NCBI RefSeq assembly: GCF_023150065.1
Contig: NZ_JAKLLN010000008.1
Location: 96,487-160,486, forward strand
Reading direction: 5' to 3'
DNA from: Zoogloea sp.
Lineage (GTDB): Bacteria; Pseudomonadota; Gammaproteobacteria; Burkholderiales; Rhodocyclaceae
DNA: 64,000 bases
How positions within the stretch are numbered: the first letter of the stretch is position 1; each line of letters starts with the position of its first letter. Below the pieces are notes generated by a model. That model saw only the letters and a program-made list of their open reading frames with translations. It ran no database searches and was not told where the DNA came from. A program made the position numbers and the translations under genes. Shown here piece by piece: positions 54,920 to 63,103 of this stretch.

Positions 54920-55929
54920 TACTTGTACTCCTTGACGCTCTTGGCGGCGGCGATGATCTTCGCCGCGCTGGGGATGTAGAGCTCCTCCAGCGCATCGCTG
55001 AAGGGCACGGGGGCGTGGTAGCCGGTCACCTGGCGGATCGGTGCCTTGAGGCTGCCGAAGGCGTTCTCGGCGACCAGGCCGGCGATGTCGGAGGCCATGC
55101 TGCAACGGGGGTGGGACTCATCAACCACCACCAGACGGCCGGTCTTCTCGACGCTTTCAAGGATGGTGTCGGTGTCCAGGGGCGAGGTGGTGCGCGGGTC
55201 AATGATCTCGCAGTGGATGCCCTGCTTCTGCAGATCGGCGGCGGCCTCCTGGGCCTTCTGCACCATGCGGCCGATGGCCACGATGGTCACGTCATGGCCT
55301 TCACGCACCACGGCGGCTTCACCGAAAGGCACGGTGTAGATCTCTTCCGGCACCTCGCCTTCCATGGTGTACAGGGCCTTGTGCTCGAGGAAGATCACCG
55401 GGTCGTTGTCGCGGATCGACTGGATCAGCAGGCCCTTGGCATCGTAGGGGTTGGAGGGCACCACCACCTTCAGGCCCGGGATGTGGGTGAAGAGGTTGTA
55501 GAGGCACTGGGAGTGCTGGGCCGCAGCGCGGAAGCCGGCGCCGTACATGGCGCGGATCACCACCGGGGTCTCGGCCTTGCCGCCGAACATGTAGCGGAAC
55601 TTGGCGGCCTGGTTGAAGATCTGGTCGAAACACACGCCCAGGAAGTCCACGAACATCAGCTCGGCCACCGGGCGCATGCCGACGCAGGCGGCGCCGATGG
55701 CGGCACCGACGTAGCCGGATTCGGAGATCGGGGTGTCGATGACGCGACCCGGGTGCTTGTGGTACAGGCCGCGGGTCACGCCCAGCACGCCGCCCCAGGC
55801 GTCCTGCTCACCCGGGGAGCCGGCGCCGCCGGCCACGTCCTCGCCCATCACGATCACGTTCTGGTCGCGGCCCATTTCCTGGTCGAGGGCCTCGTTGATG
55901 GCCTGCTGGTAGGTAATCTTTCGTGCCAT
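54919..55929 (-). CDS. acoB: Acetoin dehydrogenase E1 beta subunit
   Basis: Encodes 336 residues of the thiamine-diphosphate E1 component. Transketolase pyrimidine domain with TYQQAINEALDQEMGRDQNV at the start, FPDTPISE-like DTPISESGYVGAAIGAA, and VVPSNPYDAKGLLIQSIRDNDPVIF; the C-terminal domain carries GRMVQKAQEAAADL. RBS CAGGAGACAG before the ATG. Forms an alpha2beta2 E1 with AcoA; one base overlap with acoC. Confidence 0.94.
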   Translation of the reverse strand: MARKITYQQAINEALDQEMGRDQNVIVMGEDVAGGAGSPGEQDAWGGVLGVTRGLYHKHPGRVIDTPISESGYVGAAIGAACVGMRPVAELMFVDFLGVCFDQIFNQAAKFRYMFGGKAETPVVIRAMYGAGFRAAAQHSQCLYNLFTHIPGLKVVVPSNPYDAKGLLIQSIRDNDPVIFLEHKALYTMEGEVPEEIYTVPFGEAAVVREGHDVTIVAIGRMVQKAQEAAADLQKQGIHCEIIDPRTTSPLDTDTILESVEKTGRLVVVDESHPRCSMASDIAGLVAENAFGSLKAPIRQVTGYHAPVPFSDALEELYIPSAAKIIAAAKSVKEYK

Positions 55930-55962
55930 TTTCTGTCTCCTGTTATCTCTTTGCGGGCGTGA

Positions 55963-56937
55963 TCAGTAGCTGACGTACACGTCGGTCAGCAGGTCGGCTT
56001 CGGTGGGCTTGGGGTCGGACTTGGCTTTGACGACGGAGCCGTCGATCAGGGCCTTGACCTCGGCGTCGATGGCGGCCAGCTCGGCCTGGGTGATCTGGCC
56101 GCTGGTGGTGACGCGGCGGGCGAACTGCAGCAGGCAGTCCTTGGTGTCGCGGATGTTCTGGACTTCACCCGGGGCGCGGTAGGTCTGCTGGTCGCCCTCG
56201 AAGTGGCCGTAGTAGCGGGACAGCTTCACTTCCACCAGAGACGGGCCACCGCCCTGGCGGGCGCGCTCGATGGCGGCGCCGGCGGCTTCATAGACGGCAA
56301 AGAAATCGAAACCATCCACGGTGATGCCGGGCATGCCGAAGGCCGAAGCGCGGTCGGCGATGTTGTCGCAGGCCACCGAGAAGTTGGACGAGGTGGCTTC
56401 GGCGTAGCCGTTGTTCTCGGCCAGGAAGATCACCGGCAGGTTCCACACCGAGGCCAGGTTCATGGCTTCGAAGATGGTGCCCTGGTTGGAGGCGCCGTCG
56501 CCGAAGAAGCACACACTCACGTAGGGCTGGCCGCGCAGCTTGGCCGCCAGGGCGGTGCCGCACACCAGCGGGCCGCCGCCACCGACGATGCCGTTGGCGC
56601 CGAGCATGCCCACCGACAGGTCGGCAATGTGCATGGAGCCGCCCTTGCCCTTGCAGGTGCCGGTCTTGCGGCCCCAGATCTCGGCCATCATGCCCACCGG
56701 GTCGACCCCCTTGGCGATGCAGTGGCCGTGGCCCCGGTGGGTACTGGCGATGTGGTCTTCGGGGCCGAGGTTCATGCACACGCCGGTGGCCGAGGCCTCC
56801 TCGCCGGCATACAGGTGCACGAAGCCCGGGATCTCGCCGGTGGCGAAGTCGGTATGCAGGCGCTCTTCGAATTCACGGATGGTGCGCATGGTGCGATAGG
56901 CCTTGAGCAGGTCGTCGCGGGTGAGCTGTTTGGTCAC
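55963..56937 (-). CDS. acoA: Acetoin dehydrogenase E1 alpha subunit
   Basis: Encodes 324 residues from a GTG at 56937 (GGAG upstream). The ThDP-binding motif is clear: FFGDGASNQGTIFEAMNLASVWNLPVIFLAENNGYA (GDG to NN, about 170-205). Other landmarks are HLYAGEEASATGV and RGHGHCIAKG. It lies 33 nt before acoB. Upstream in-frame codons to 57099 are intergenic. The size and the lack of a phosphorylation-loop extension fit AcoA rather than pyruvate or branched-chain E1. Confidence 0.94.
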   Translation of the reverse strand: MTKQLTRDDLLKAYRTMRTIREFEERLHTDFATGEIPGFVHLYAGEEASATGVCMNLGPEDHIASTHRGHGHCIAKGVDPVGMMAEIWGRKTGTCKGKGGSMHIADLSVGMLGANGIVGGGGPLVCGTALAAKLRGQPYVSVCFFGDGASNQGTIFEAMNLASVWNLPVIFLAENNGYAEATSSNFSVACDNIADRASAFGMPGITVDGFDFFAVYEAAGAAIERARQGGGPSLVEVKLSRYYGHFEGDQQTYRAPGEVQNIRDTKDCLLQFARRVTTSGQITQAELAAIDAEVKALIDGSVVKAKSDPKPTEADLLTDVYVSY

Positions 56938-57012
56938 GGTTGTCTCCAGGTTGTTGGATTTCTGGGGTGCATCCTGGGCAGGCGGAACGCGCCTGCCCGT
57001 GGATCGGGTAAG

Positions 57013-57034
57013 GGCTGCGCGATGCCGCGCAGCC
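57013..57034 (-). other. Intercistronic hairpin between acoX and acoA
   Basis: Perfect 9-bp stem GGCTGCGCG and CGCGCAGCC with a 4-nt loop in the 127-nt acoX-acoA gap; no T-run on the minus strand. Probably an mRNA stability or processing element. Confidence 0.55.
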
Positions 57035-57064
57035 GTGAAAGGGAGGCCCGCAGGCCGGGCGGGG

Positions 57065-58102
57065 TCATGGCCCGGTTCCGAGCTCGCGCTGCAGGGCACC
57101 GGCCCCCACGGCAGCGGCCAGGGTGGCCGGCACGTCGAGGGTCAGCGGCCCCTCCAGCTCAAGGGTGACGCTGGCGGCCTGACGGCCATCCAGCTCGATC
57201 TCGCGTTCGCCATCGAGGGCGATGGAGCCCCGCAGGGCCCCGATGGCCATGGGCTGCCCGGGCAACAGCGCACCGGCGGCGGCAATACCGATCGGCCGCA
57301 CCAGGCCCGGGGCAATCGGTGCCAGCACCGCCGGACCGGCCGGGGCGCAGTGCACCCAGCCCCCGCGGGGCTCGTCGCGCCCAACCGGGGTGTGCATGGC
57401 GGCGATGCTGGACAAGCCGATGACGCCCGGCTCGGCGAAGGTCACGTACAGCTCGGCAATCGAGGTCGGATCCCAGACGGCCCTGGCGCCCACGTGCTCC
57501 AGGCGGGTGACACAGACGTCCACCAGGGCCAGCTCCTCCTGCCCGGCGCAGCGCACCCGCAGGCGCTTGTTGCGCCGGGCCGCGGCCTCCACCGCCACCG
57601 CGCCACTGGCCACCAGACCGGCCGCCAGCCCGGTGAGGGTGGCCTCACGCAGATCGGGGAAGGCGTTATTGGTACCGGACGAGAGGGTCGCCAACGGGGT
57701 GTCGGCGCATTCGCCGGCGACGATGCGGTGGGTACCGTCGCCCCCCAGCACGACGATCACCGCCACACCGGCCTCACGCATGCGACGCACGGCCTCGACC
57801 GTATCCGCGGCGCCCTGCGTGAGACGCATGGGCAGGAAGTCCACCGTCGGCCAGGGCTGGTCCCGGTCGGCGCGATGGCCGTCGATGGCACGGGTGAGAC
57901 CGGCAGAAATACCCACCAGGTCCGGCATCATCAACACCCGCTCAACCCCGGTGGCACCCAGGGCGCCGAGCAGGCGCTCGATCATATTGACCTTTTCGAC
58001 GGTCGGAAAAACCAGCGCCTTGCTGGTCAGGCGGCGAATGTCCCGCCCGGAGGCGGGATTGGCCACGATGCCGACGAGGGAGGGAGAGGAACACTGTTTC
58101 AC
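57065..58102 (-). CDS. acoX: AcoX, ATP-NAD-kinase-like protein of acetoin catabolism
   Basis: Encodes 345 residues from a GTG at 58102 (a TTG at 58114 is equally open; neither has a good RBS). The NAD-kinase-like signature VIVVLGGDGTHRIV (about 115-128), GIVANPASGRDIRRL at the N-terminus and TLSSGTNNAFP are present. AcoX is found in many aco operons, but its biochemical role is not settled. First gene after the sigma-54 promoter, 127 nt ahead of acoA. Confidence 0.88.
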   Translation of the reverse strand: MKQCSSPSLVGIVANPASGRDIRRLTSKALVFPTVEKVNMIERLLGALGATGVERVLMMPDLVGISAGLTRAIDGHRADRDQPWPTVDFLPMRLTQGAADTVEAVRRMREAGVAVIVVLGGDGTHRIVAGECADTPLATLSSGTNNAFPDLREATLTGLAAGLVASGAVAVEAAARRNKRLRVRCAGQEELALVDVCVTRLEHVGARAVWDPTSIAELYVTFAEPGVIGLSSIAAMHTPVGRDEPRGGWVHCAPAGPAVLAPIAPGLVRPIGIAAAGALLPGQPMAIGALRGSIALDGEREIELDGRQAASVTLELEGPLTLDVPATLAAAVGAGALQRELGTGP

Positions 58103-58141
58103 GATTGGCCGCAATTCATTCGGGTAATTGAGCCTTCATTC

Positions 58142-58157
58142 AGCACGGTGCATGCCA
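58142..58157 (-). promoter_or_regulatory. Sigma-54 (-24/-12) promoter of the aco operon
   Basis: The minus strand reads TGGCATGCACCGTGCT, with GG and GC exactly 10 nt apart and good fit to TGGCACG-N4-TTGCW. The predicted start is near 58130, 28 nt before the GTG proposed for acoX. Confidence 0.78.
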
Positions 58158-58312
58158 AACCCGAATTGAATTAGCAAAATGTCGCAATGCGCTCAAACAA
58201 AAGCTCTTTCAAATCATCAACAAATCGATTCTCTATTTATTTATTTGCGCCATGCAGCAAGCCATTTTTAATGCCCAATGAAAATTGAGACGGCGCGCAA
58301 AACCGAGAAAAT

Positions 58313-58340
58313 GAGACACCTGTCTCATTTTTACGAGACA
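58313..58340. promoter_or_regulatory. Putative AcoR upstream activator dyads
   Basis: GAGACA-CC-TGTCTC (58313-58326) is a perfect palindrome, and the same TGTCTC pairs with GAGACA at 58335-58340 across 8 nt. The cluster is about 155-185 bp upstream of the -24 box, the distance expected for an enhancer site of a sigma-54 activator. Confidence 0.65.
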
Positions 58341-58440
58341 AACGTCAGCATTGATTTAATTGCCGTAGCGGAATAGTCTTTGCACCCACCAAAGGATGCA
58401 ATTCCGCAAATACACTCCCGACATATAAGGGGGAAATAAA

Positions 58441-60468
58441 ATGATTCGGGGACAAGGTGAAATCGCCCGCCACGTGGAACGCGTGGTCGAGGTGGTGGAA
58501 AGGGGCGTCGTGCTGTCGCGGCACCCGGCGCAGGACCGGCTGGCCCGGTCGTGGCAGCGCTCGCTCAGCAAGTACCAGGTGGACCCTGGCCTGGCCAGCA
58601 CGCCTCAGGTCGTCACCGCCCAGGAGCTGCGCGAACACCGCGACAAGCTCGATGCCTTCATGCGCATCGCCCGGGAAGGGCTCGACCGCCTCCATGAGCA
58701 GCTGCGCCCGTCCAGTTACTGCGTGCTGATGACCGACGCCACCGGCGTGACCGTGGACTTCCGGACCGTGCCCGAACAGGACAAGGAATTCCGCGCCCAG
58801 GGCTTCCGCAACGGCACGCGCTGGTCCGAGATGGATGAAGGCACCTGTGGCGTGGGCACCAGCCTGGTGGACGGCCAGCCCATCCTGGTCCATCGGGGCG
58901 AGCACTTCCGCTCCCACAACATCGGCTTCACCTGCAGCTCGGCGCCCATCTTCGGCATCGACGACCGGCCCCTGGCCGTGCTCGACGCCTCGGCCCTGTA
59001 TTCGCCGGAACACCGGGAAAGCCAGATGCTGGTGTTCCAGATGGTCATCGAGAAGGCCCGCCTGATCGAGGACGCGTTTGCCTTCTACAGCCTGCGCGAC
59101 CACTGGATCCTGCAGCTGGGCCGCACCCCCGAGCTGATGAACGTGCACACCGACTACCTGCTGGCTTTCGACGATGTGGGCATGTTCGTCGGGGGCAACC
59201 GGCGCGCCCGCCAGGAGTTGCTGGCCCGCCCGGGGCGGCACATCCAGAGCGTCTCCGACCTGTTCGAATGCTCGGCCGCCGATCTGCTGGCTGCCGCCCA
59301 TGCCCGCCCCGGCCAGGCCATTCCCCTGCGGGTGACCGACAGCGGCGAGCGCATCTTCGGCCTGCTGCGGGCGCCGGACGTGCGCCGCCACAGCGCCCCG
59401 GCCCTGGCGCGGGACGATAACGACCTCAACGGCTGCAGCGAAGCCCGGGGCTTCGGCCACCTGGCCACCGGCGACTCCCGGGTACGCACCAACGTGCAGC
59501 GCGCCCTCAAGGTGGCCAACCGGGACATCCCGGTGATGCTGCTGGGCGAAACCGGCACCGGCAAGGAGGCCTTCGCCAAGGCCGTGCACGACTGCAGCAG
59601 CCGCCACAAGCAGCCCTTCGTGGCCCTCAACTGTGCAGCCATTCCGGAAAGCCTCATCGAGAGCGAGCTGTTCGGCTACCGGGACGGGGCCTTCACCGGA
59701 GCACGCGCCAAGGGCGCCCGGGGCAAGATCGTGCAGTCCGACCAGGGCACCCTGTTCCTCGATGAAATCGGCGACATGCCCCTGGTGCTGCAGAGCCGCC
59801 TGCTGCGGGTGCTGGCGGAAGGCGAGGTCCAGCCCCTGGGCGCGGAGCAGCCGATCCCGGTGAAGCTGCACATCATCTGCGCCACCCACCAGAACCTGCC
59901 CACCCTCGTCGAGGAGGGGCGCTTCCGGGAAGACCTTTACTACCGCCTCAACGGCGCGGTGTTCATCCTGCCGCCCCTGCGCGAGCGGGAGGACATCGGC
60001 GAGGTGATCGACCGGGTGCTGGCCGAGGAGATCCATGCCATGGGTCGGGAGGGGCTGCGCCTCGCCCCCGAGACCCGCGAAGCACTGATGCGCCACGGCT
60101 GGCCCGGCAACATCCGCCAGTTGCGCCACGCCATGCGTTACGCCTGTGCCATCTGTGACAGCAATCTGCTGCACACCGCCCACTTTCCGCCCGACCTGTT
60201 CTTCGGCCCCCGCCTGGCCGGGCCCCGCCCCCTGCGGGAAGACATCCCCGCCCCCGCCTCCCCGCCTCCGGTGGCCCTGCTGCCGGACAGCAACCTGCCG
60301 CCCCTCAAGGAAAAAGACCTGCGCCTGCGCGAGCGCATGCTCGAAACCCTGCGCCGCAACCAGTGGCAGGTCACCGTGTCGGCCCAGGAGCTGGGCATGT
60401 CCCGGGCCACCTTCTACCGCAAGCTGTCCCGCCTTAACATCGTTCCGCCCAACCGCCGGGATTTCTAG
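58441..60468 (+). CDS. acoR: Sigma-54-dependent activator AcoR
   Basis: Enhancer-binding regulator of 675 residues. The N-terminal sensory region (about 60-230) is GAF-like (SSYCVLMTDATGVTVDFR). The AAA+ domain (about 340-580) has Walker A GETGTGKE, the sigma-54 contact loop GAFTGA and Walker B GTLFLDEIGDM. The C-terminal Fis-type helix-turn-helix is NQWQVTVSAQELGMSRATFYRKLSRL. Divergent from acoX; it presumably senses acetoin or a product and activates the sigma-54 promoter there. A strong RBS precedes the ATG. Confidence 0.93.
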   Translation: MIRGQGEIARHVERVVEVVERGVVLSRHPAQDRLARSWQRSLSKYQVDPGLASTPQVVTAQELREHRDKLDAFMRIAREGLDRLHEQLRPSSYCVLMTDATGVTVDFRTVPEQDKEFRAQGFRNGTRWSEMDEGTCGVGTSLVDGQPILVHRGEHFRSHNIGFTCSSAPIFGIDDRPLAVLDASALYSPEHRESQMLVFQMVIEKARLIEDAFAFYSLRDHWILQLGRTPELMNVHTDYLLAFDDVGMFVGGNRRARQELLARPGRHIQSVSDLFECSAADLLAAAHARPGQAIPLRVTDSGERIFGLLRAPDVRRHSAPALARDDNDLNGCSEARGFGHLATGDSRVRTNVQRALKVANRDIPVMLLGETGTGKEAFAKAVHDCSSRHKQPFVALNCAAIPESLIESELFGYRDGAFTGARAKGARGKIVQSDQGTLFLDEIGDMPLVLQSRLLRVLAEGEVQPLGAEQPIPVKLHIICATHQNLPTLVEEGRFREDLYYRLNGAVFILPPLREREDIGEVIDRVLAEEIHAMGREGLRLAPETREALMRHGWPGNIRQLRHAMRYACAICDSNLLHTAHFPPDLFFGPRLAGPRPLREDIPAPASPPPVALLPDSNLPPLKEKDLRLRERMLETLRRNQWQVTVSAQELGMSRATFYRKLSRLNIVPPNRRDF

Positions 60469-60497
60469 GCGGCGCCCGGGCACCTCACCGGACAGCC

Positions 60498-60529
60498 AAA
60501 AAAACGGGCGGCCCACCAGGGGCGCCCGT
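60498..60529 (-). terminator. Terminator after cytochrome c gene
   Basis: On the minus strand ACGGGCG and CGCCCGT pair around a 12-nt loop (partly self-paired) and run into TTTTTTT. It lies about 70 nt past the cytochrome stop, opposite the acoR 3' end. Confidence 0.75.
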
Positions 60530-60600
60530 AAAAACGCAGGAGGAAGGAGTCCTGCGCCGGAGGGGGTCGGTCGCTCAGGGCCCCGGGGCCCCGCAGCGAC

Positions 60601-60993
60601 TCACCATTTGCCCAGAGATTTCAGGTAGGCCACGATTTCCCAGATTTCTTCGGCAGAGAACACCTCGCCCCACGGGGGCATCGGGGTTGCGCCCTTTCCG
60701 CCATCGCGGATGGTGTTGTAGACGTACTGGGGCTCCAGCCCATCGCGGCCGATGAACAGCGCAGGTTCGTGCCCATGGCAGAAGGCTGCGCAGGTGGACT
60801 GGAAGCGGTCACGTCCGGACACGATACGGGCCTTGTTGGTCAGCTCGAAGGGCAGGTTCAGGCTGGCAGCTTCGGTCTTGGCGGCGGGGGCCGATTCATC
60901 CGCGGCCTTTTCGGGGAGGACTGCATTGAAGGCCAGGGCCGGCGCAAGAAAGCTCGCCAGTGCACAGGCCATCAGGCTCGATTTGTTGATCAT
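60601..60993 (-). CDS. Exported c-type cytochrome with CX3CH heme motif
   Basis: Encodes 130 residues: signal peptide (MACALASFLAPALA), a variable linker, and a single cytochrome c domain. The heme attachment reads STCAAFCHGHEP: Cys68, Cys72, His73. Three residues therefore lie between the cysteines, not the usual two. The axial methionine is probably in GATPMPPWGEVFS, followed by the closing helix EIWEIVAYLKSLG. Start at 60993 with GGAG. It lies 100 nt downstream of the PQQ dehydrogenase on the same strand and is the likely electron acceptor. The CX3CH reading is certain from the codons (TGC GCA GCC TTC TGC CAT). Confidence 0.85.
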   Translation of the reverse strand: MINKSSLMACALASFLAPALAFNAVLPEKAADESAPAAKTEAASLNLPFELTNKARIVSGRDRFQSTCAAFCHGHEPALFIGRDGLEPQYVYNTIRDGGKGATPMPPWGEVFSAEEIWEIVAYLKSLGKW

Positions 60994-61093
60994 GTTCGTC
61001 TCCGTTATTTTCTTGATCGTCGATCTGCGGGGAAAAAATGGGTGCGCCGGCCGGACGTAAATCCAGAACGCCCGGCCGGCAGGGATCACCGGA

Positions 61094-63058
61094 TCAATTG
61101 ACCTGGACGGCCACCAGTTCGGACGGCAGCCCGGCCCCGCCGATCGGCACGATCACGTACTGCTTGCCCTTGGCGCGATAGCTCATCAGGCTGCCGAAGG
61201 CCGCACCCGGCAGGCGCAGCTCCGACACCAGCTCACCCGACTTCGCGTCGTGGGCGTACAGGTAGGGTTCCTTCTCGTCGGCCGTCGCCTGGGTGATCAG
61301 GGCGTTGCCGCGGGACGAAAGGCCCAGCACGCTGTTCGTGCCTTCCGGTGCGAGGAAGAGGATGTTGTCCGTCAGGGCTACGAAGCTCTCACGGGGCACT
61401 CCCACCCGATCCAGATTCAGATCCTTGATGGCCGGGTGGTCCACCGGCCCCTTGCCCGCCGGAATACGCCACAGGTGCTTGCCGGTGTTCATGTCGATGG
61501 CGGTCACCGTGGAGAACGGCGGCTTGAACAGCGGCAGCCCTTGCGGCCCGCCCACACCGGCCCAGGTGCCGGTGTATTCATAGACGCCCGTGTTCTCCTT
61601 CTTGATCTTGATGCCGAAGGGGATGGTGAAGGACGGCACGTAGAGCACATTGGTCCGCGGGTTATGGGCCGCACCGACCCAGCTGGCGCCACCGAGCACT
61701 CCGGGTACATTCAGGGTTCCGGCCTTGTCCAGGGTCGGCGGGGTGTACAGGGGGCCATAGTTGTAGCGGCTGAGGATCTTCTTCGCCTCATCCTTGAGCT
61801 TGGGCGTCAGATCGAGGAGATCGTCCTCGGTCACCCCCTGCTGCACGAAGGGCGCCGGCAGCGTGGGGAAGGGCTGGGTCGGGGAGGACTTCTCGCCAGG
61901 CACGGTGGACTGGGGCACCGGCCGCTCCTCGATGGGCCACACCGGCTTGCCGTTGGTCCGGTCGAAGGCAAAGACGAAGCCCTGCTTGGTCACCTGCACG
62001 GCAGCCTTGATCTTCTTGCCGTTCACCGTCAGGTCCATCAGGTTCGGCGCGGTGGGCAGGTCGTAGTCCCACAGGCCGTGGTGCACGATCTGGTAATACC
62101 AGGCGATCTTGCCGCTGCGCGCATTGAGCGCCACCAGGGACTCACCGAACAGCCCGTCACCCTTGCGGTGCCCGCCATAGAAATCGTTGGTGGGCGTGGA
62201 GAACGGCAGGTACACCAGGCCCAGCTCTTCGTCACAGCTCGGGCGCGCCCACATGTTGCCGGAGCCGGTGGTCTTCCAGGAGTCGTTCTCCCAGGTCTCG
62301 TTGCCCGTCTCGCCCTTCTGCGGCGGCTGCTGGAAGAGCCAGGCGCGCTTGCCGGTCTTGATGTCGAAGGCCTGGATGTCCCCCGGCGGGTGGCTCTTCA
62401 TGGGCTGACGACCCACGGCAAACGAGTCGAGGACCGCGATGCTGGGGATGATCTGGTTGCCGCATACGATGGGAGGCGAAGTGACCGCCACCAGGGACCG
62501 GTCGATGGGGCGGCGCAGCCCCTTGGTCAGATCCACCCGGCCGTTGTCGCCCCAGGACTTCACCGGCTTGCCGGTCTTCGCATCCAGAACGATCAGGTAG
62601 CCGTCGCCGGTACCGAGGATCAGGCGCTTGTCGCCCCCCTCCTCCCAGTAGGTCAGGCCACGGTTGATGAAGCCGAGGTTGGGGGGCGTGCCGTCCTGAT
62701 AGGCCTTGGGGTCATAGGTCCACAGGGTCTTGCCGGTGGCACCGTCGATGGCCGAAACCAGGCTCATCGGGGTGGTGCTGTACAACACGCCATCCACGGC
62801 AATCGGGGTGGACTCATTCACCCAGGTGCGCAGCTCCGGGTTGTCGGCGGCGATGGCGTTGTCGGGCATGGCCCAGCGCCAGGCCACTTTCATGGACTTG
62901 ACGCTTTCGGCGGTCACGTCGGCGGCGGCGGCAAAGCGCGAACCGCTCTTGTCGGCGTTGTATTCACGCCAGTTGCCGGCTGCATCGGCGGCAAGGACGG
63001 TGGTGCTGGCAAGCATGCCGGCGACGAGGGTGGAAATCAGGGTCCGACTGGTTTTCAT
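61094..63058 (-). CDS. PQQ-dependent (quinoprotein) dehydrogenase
   Basis: Periplasmic quinoprotein of 654 residues with a signal peptide (LISTLVAGMLASTTVLA) and an eight-bladed propeller. The early GNWREYNADKSGSRFAAAADVT, blade motifs such as ATGKTLWTYDPK, TGKRAWLFQQPP, SGKIAWYYQIVHHGLWDYDLPTAPNL and NGKPVWPIEERPVP, and the late TGKHLWRIPAGKGP fit the soluble glucose/polyol-dehydrogenase-like PQQ family. The vicinal Cys pair of methanol dehydrogenase is not seen. Substrate unknown: an alcohol or polyol is likely. It lies 45 nt after the porin gene and is followed by the cytochrome, so porin-dehydrogenase-cytochrome form one operon. PQQ biosynthesis genes are not in the window. Confidence 0.9.
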   Translation of the reverse strand: MKTSRTLISTLVAGMLASTTVLAADAAGNWREYNADKSGSRFAAAADVTAESVKSMKVAWRWAMPDNAIAADNPELRTWVNESTPIAVDGVLYSTTPMSLVSAIDGATGKTLWTYDPKAYQDGTPPNLGFINRGLTYWEEGGDKRLILGTGDGYLIVLDAKTGKPVKSWGDNGRVDLTKGLRRPIDRSLVAVTSPPIVCGNQIIPSIAVLDSFAVGRQPMKSHPPGDIQAFDIKTGKRAWLFQQPPQKGETGNETWENDSWKTTGSGNMWARPSCDEELGLVYLPFSTPTNDFYGGHRKGDGLFGESLVALNARSGKIAWYYQIVHHGLWDYDLPTAPNLMDLTVNGKKIKAAVQVTKQGFVFAFDRTNGKPVWPIEERPVPQSTVPGEKSSPTQPFPTLPAPFVQQGVTEDDLLDLTPKLKDEAKKILSRYNYGPLYTPPTLDKAGTLNVPGVLGGASWVGAAHNPRTNVLYVPSFTIPFGIKIKKENTGVYEYTGTWAGVGGPQGLPLFKPPFSTVTAIDMNTGKHLWRIPAGKGPVDHPAIKDLNLDRVGVPRESFVALTDNILFLAPEGTNSVLGLSSRGNALITQATADEKEPYLYAHDAKSGELVSELRLPGAAFGSLMSYRAKGKQYVIVPIGGAGLPSELVAVQVN

Positions 63059-63103
63059 TTTTTTGCTCCGTATTGGATCAGGCGTGCTCGCCCGCAAGCC
63101 TGC

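Larger units (their letters stand above)
58115..58440. other. acoX/acoR divergent regulatory region
   Basis: 326 nt without a gene, AT-rich in its centre. It contains the acoX sigma-54 element (58142-58157) and GAGACA/TGTCTC dyads (58313-58340) at the acoR-proximal end. The acoR gene has an AAGGGGGAAATAAA ribosome site but no convincing sigma-70 promoter that I can point to. Confidence 0.7.
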
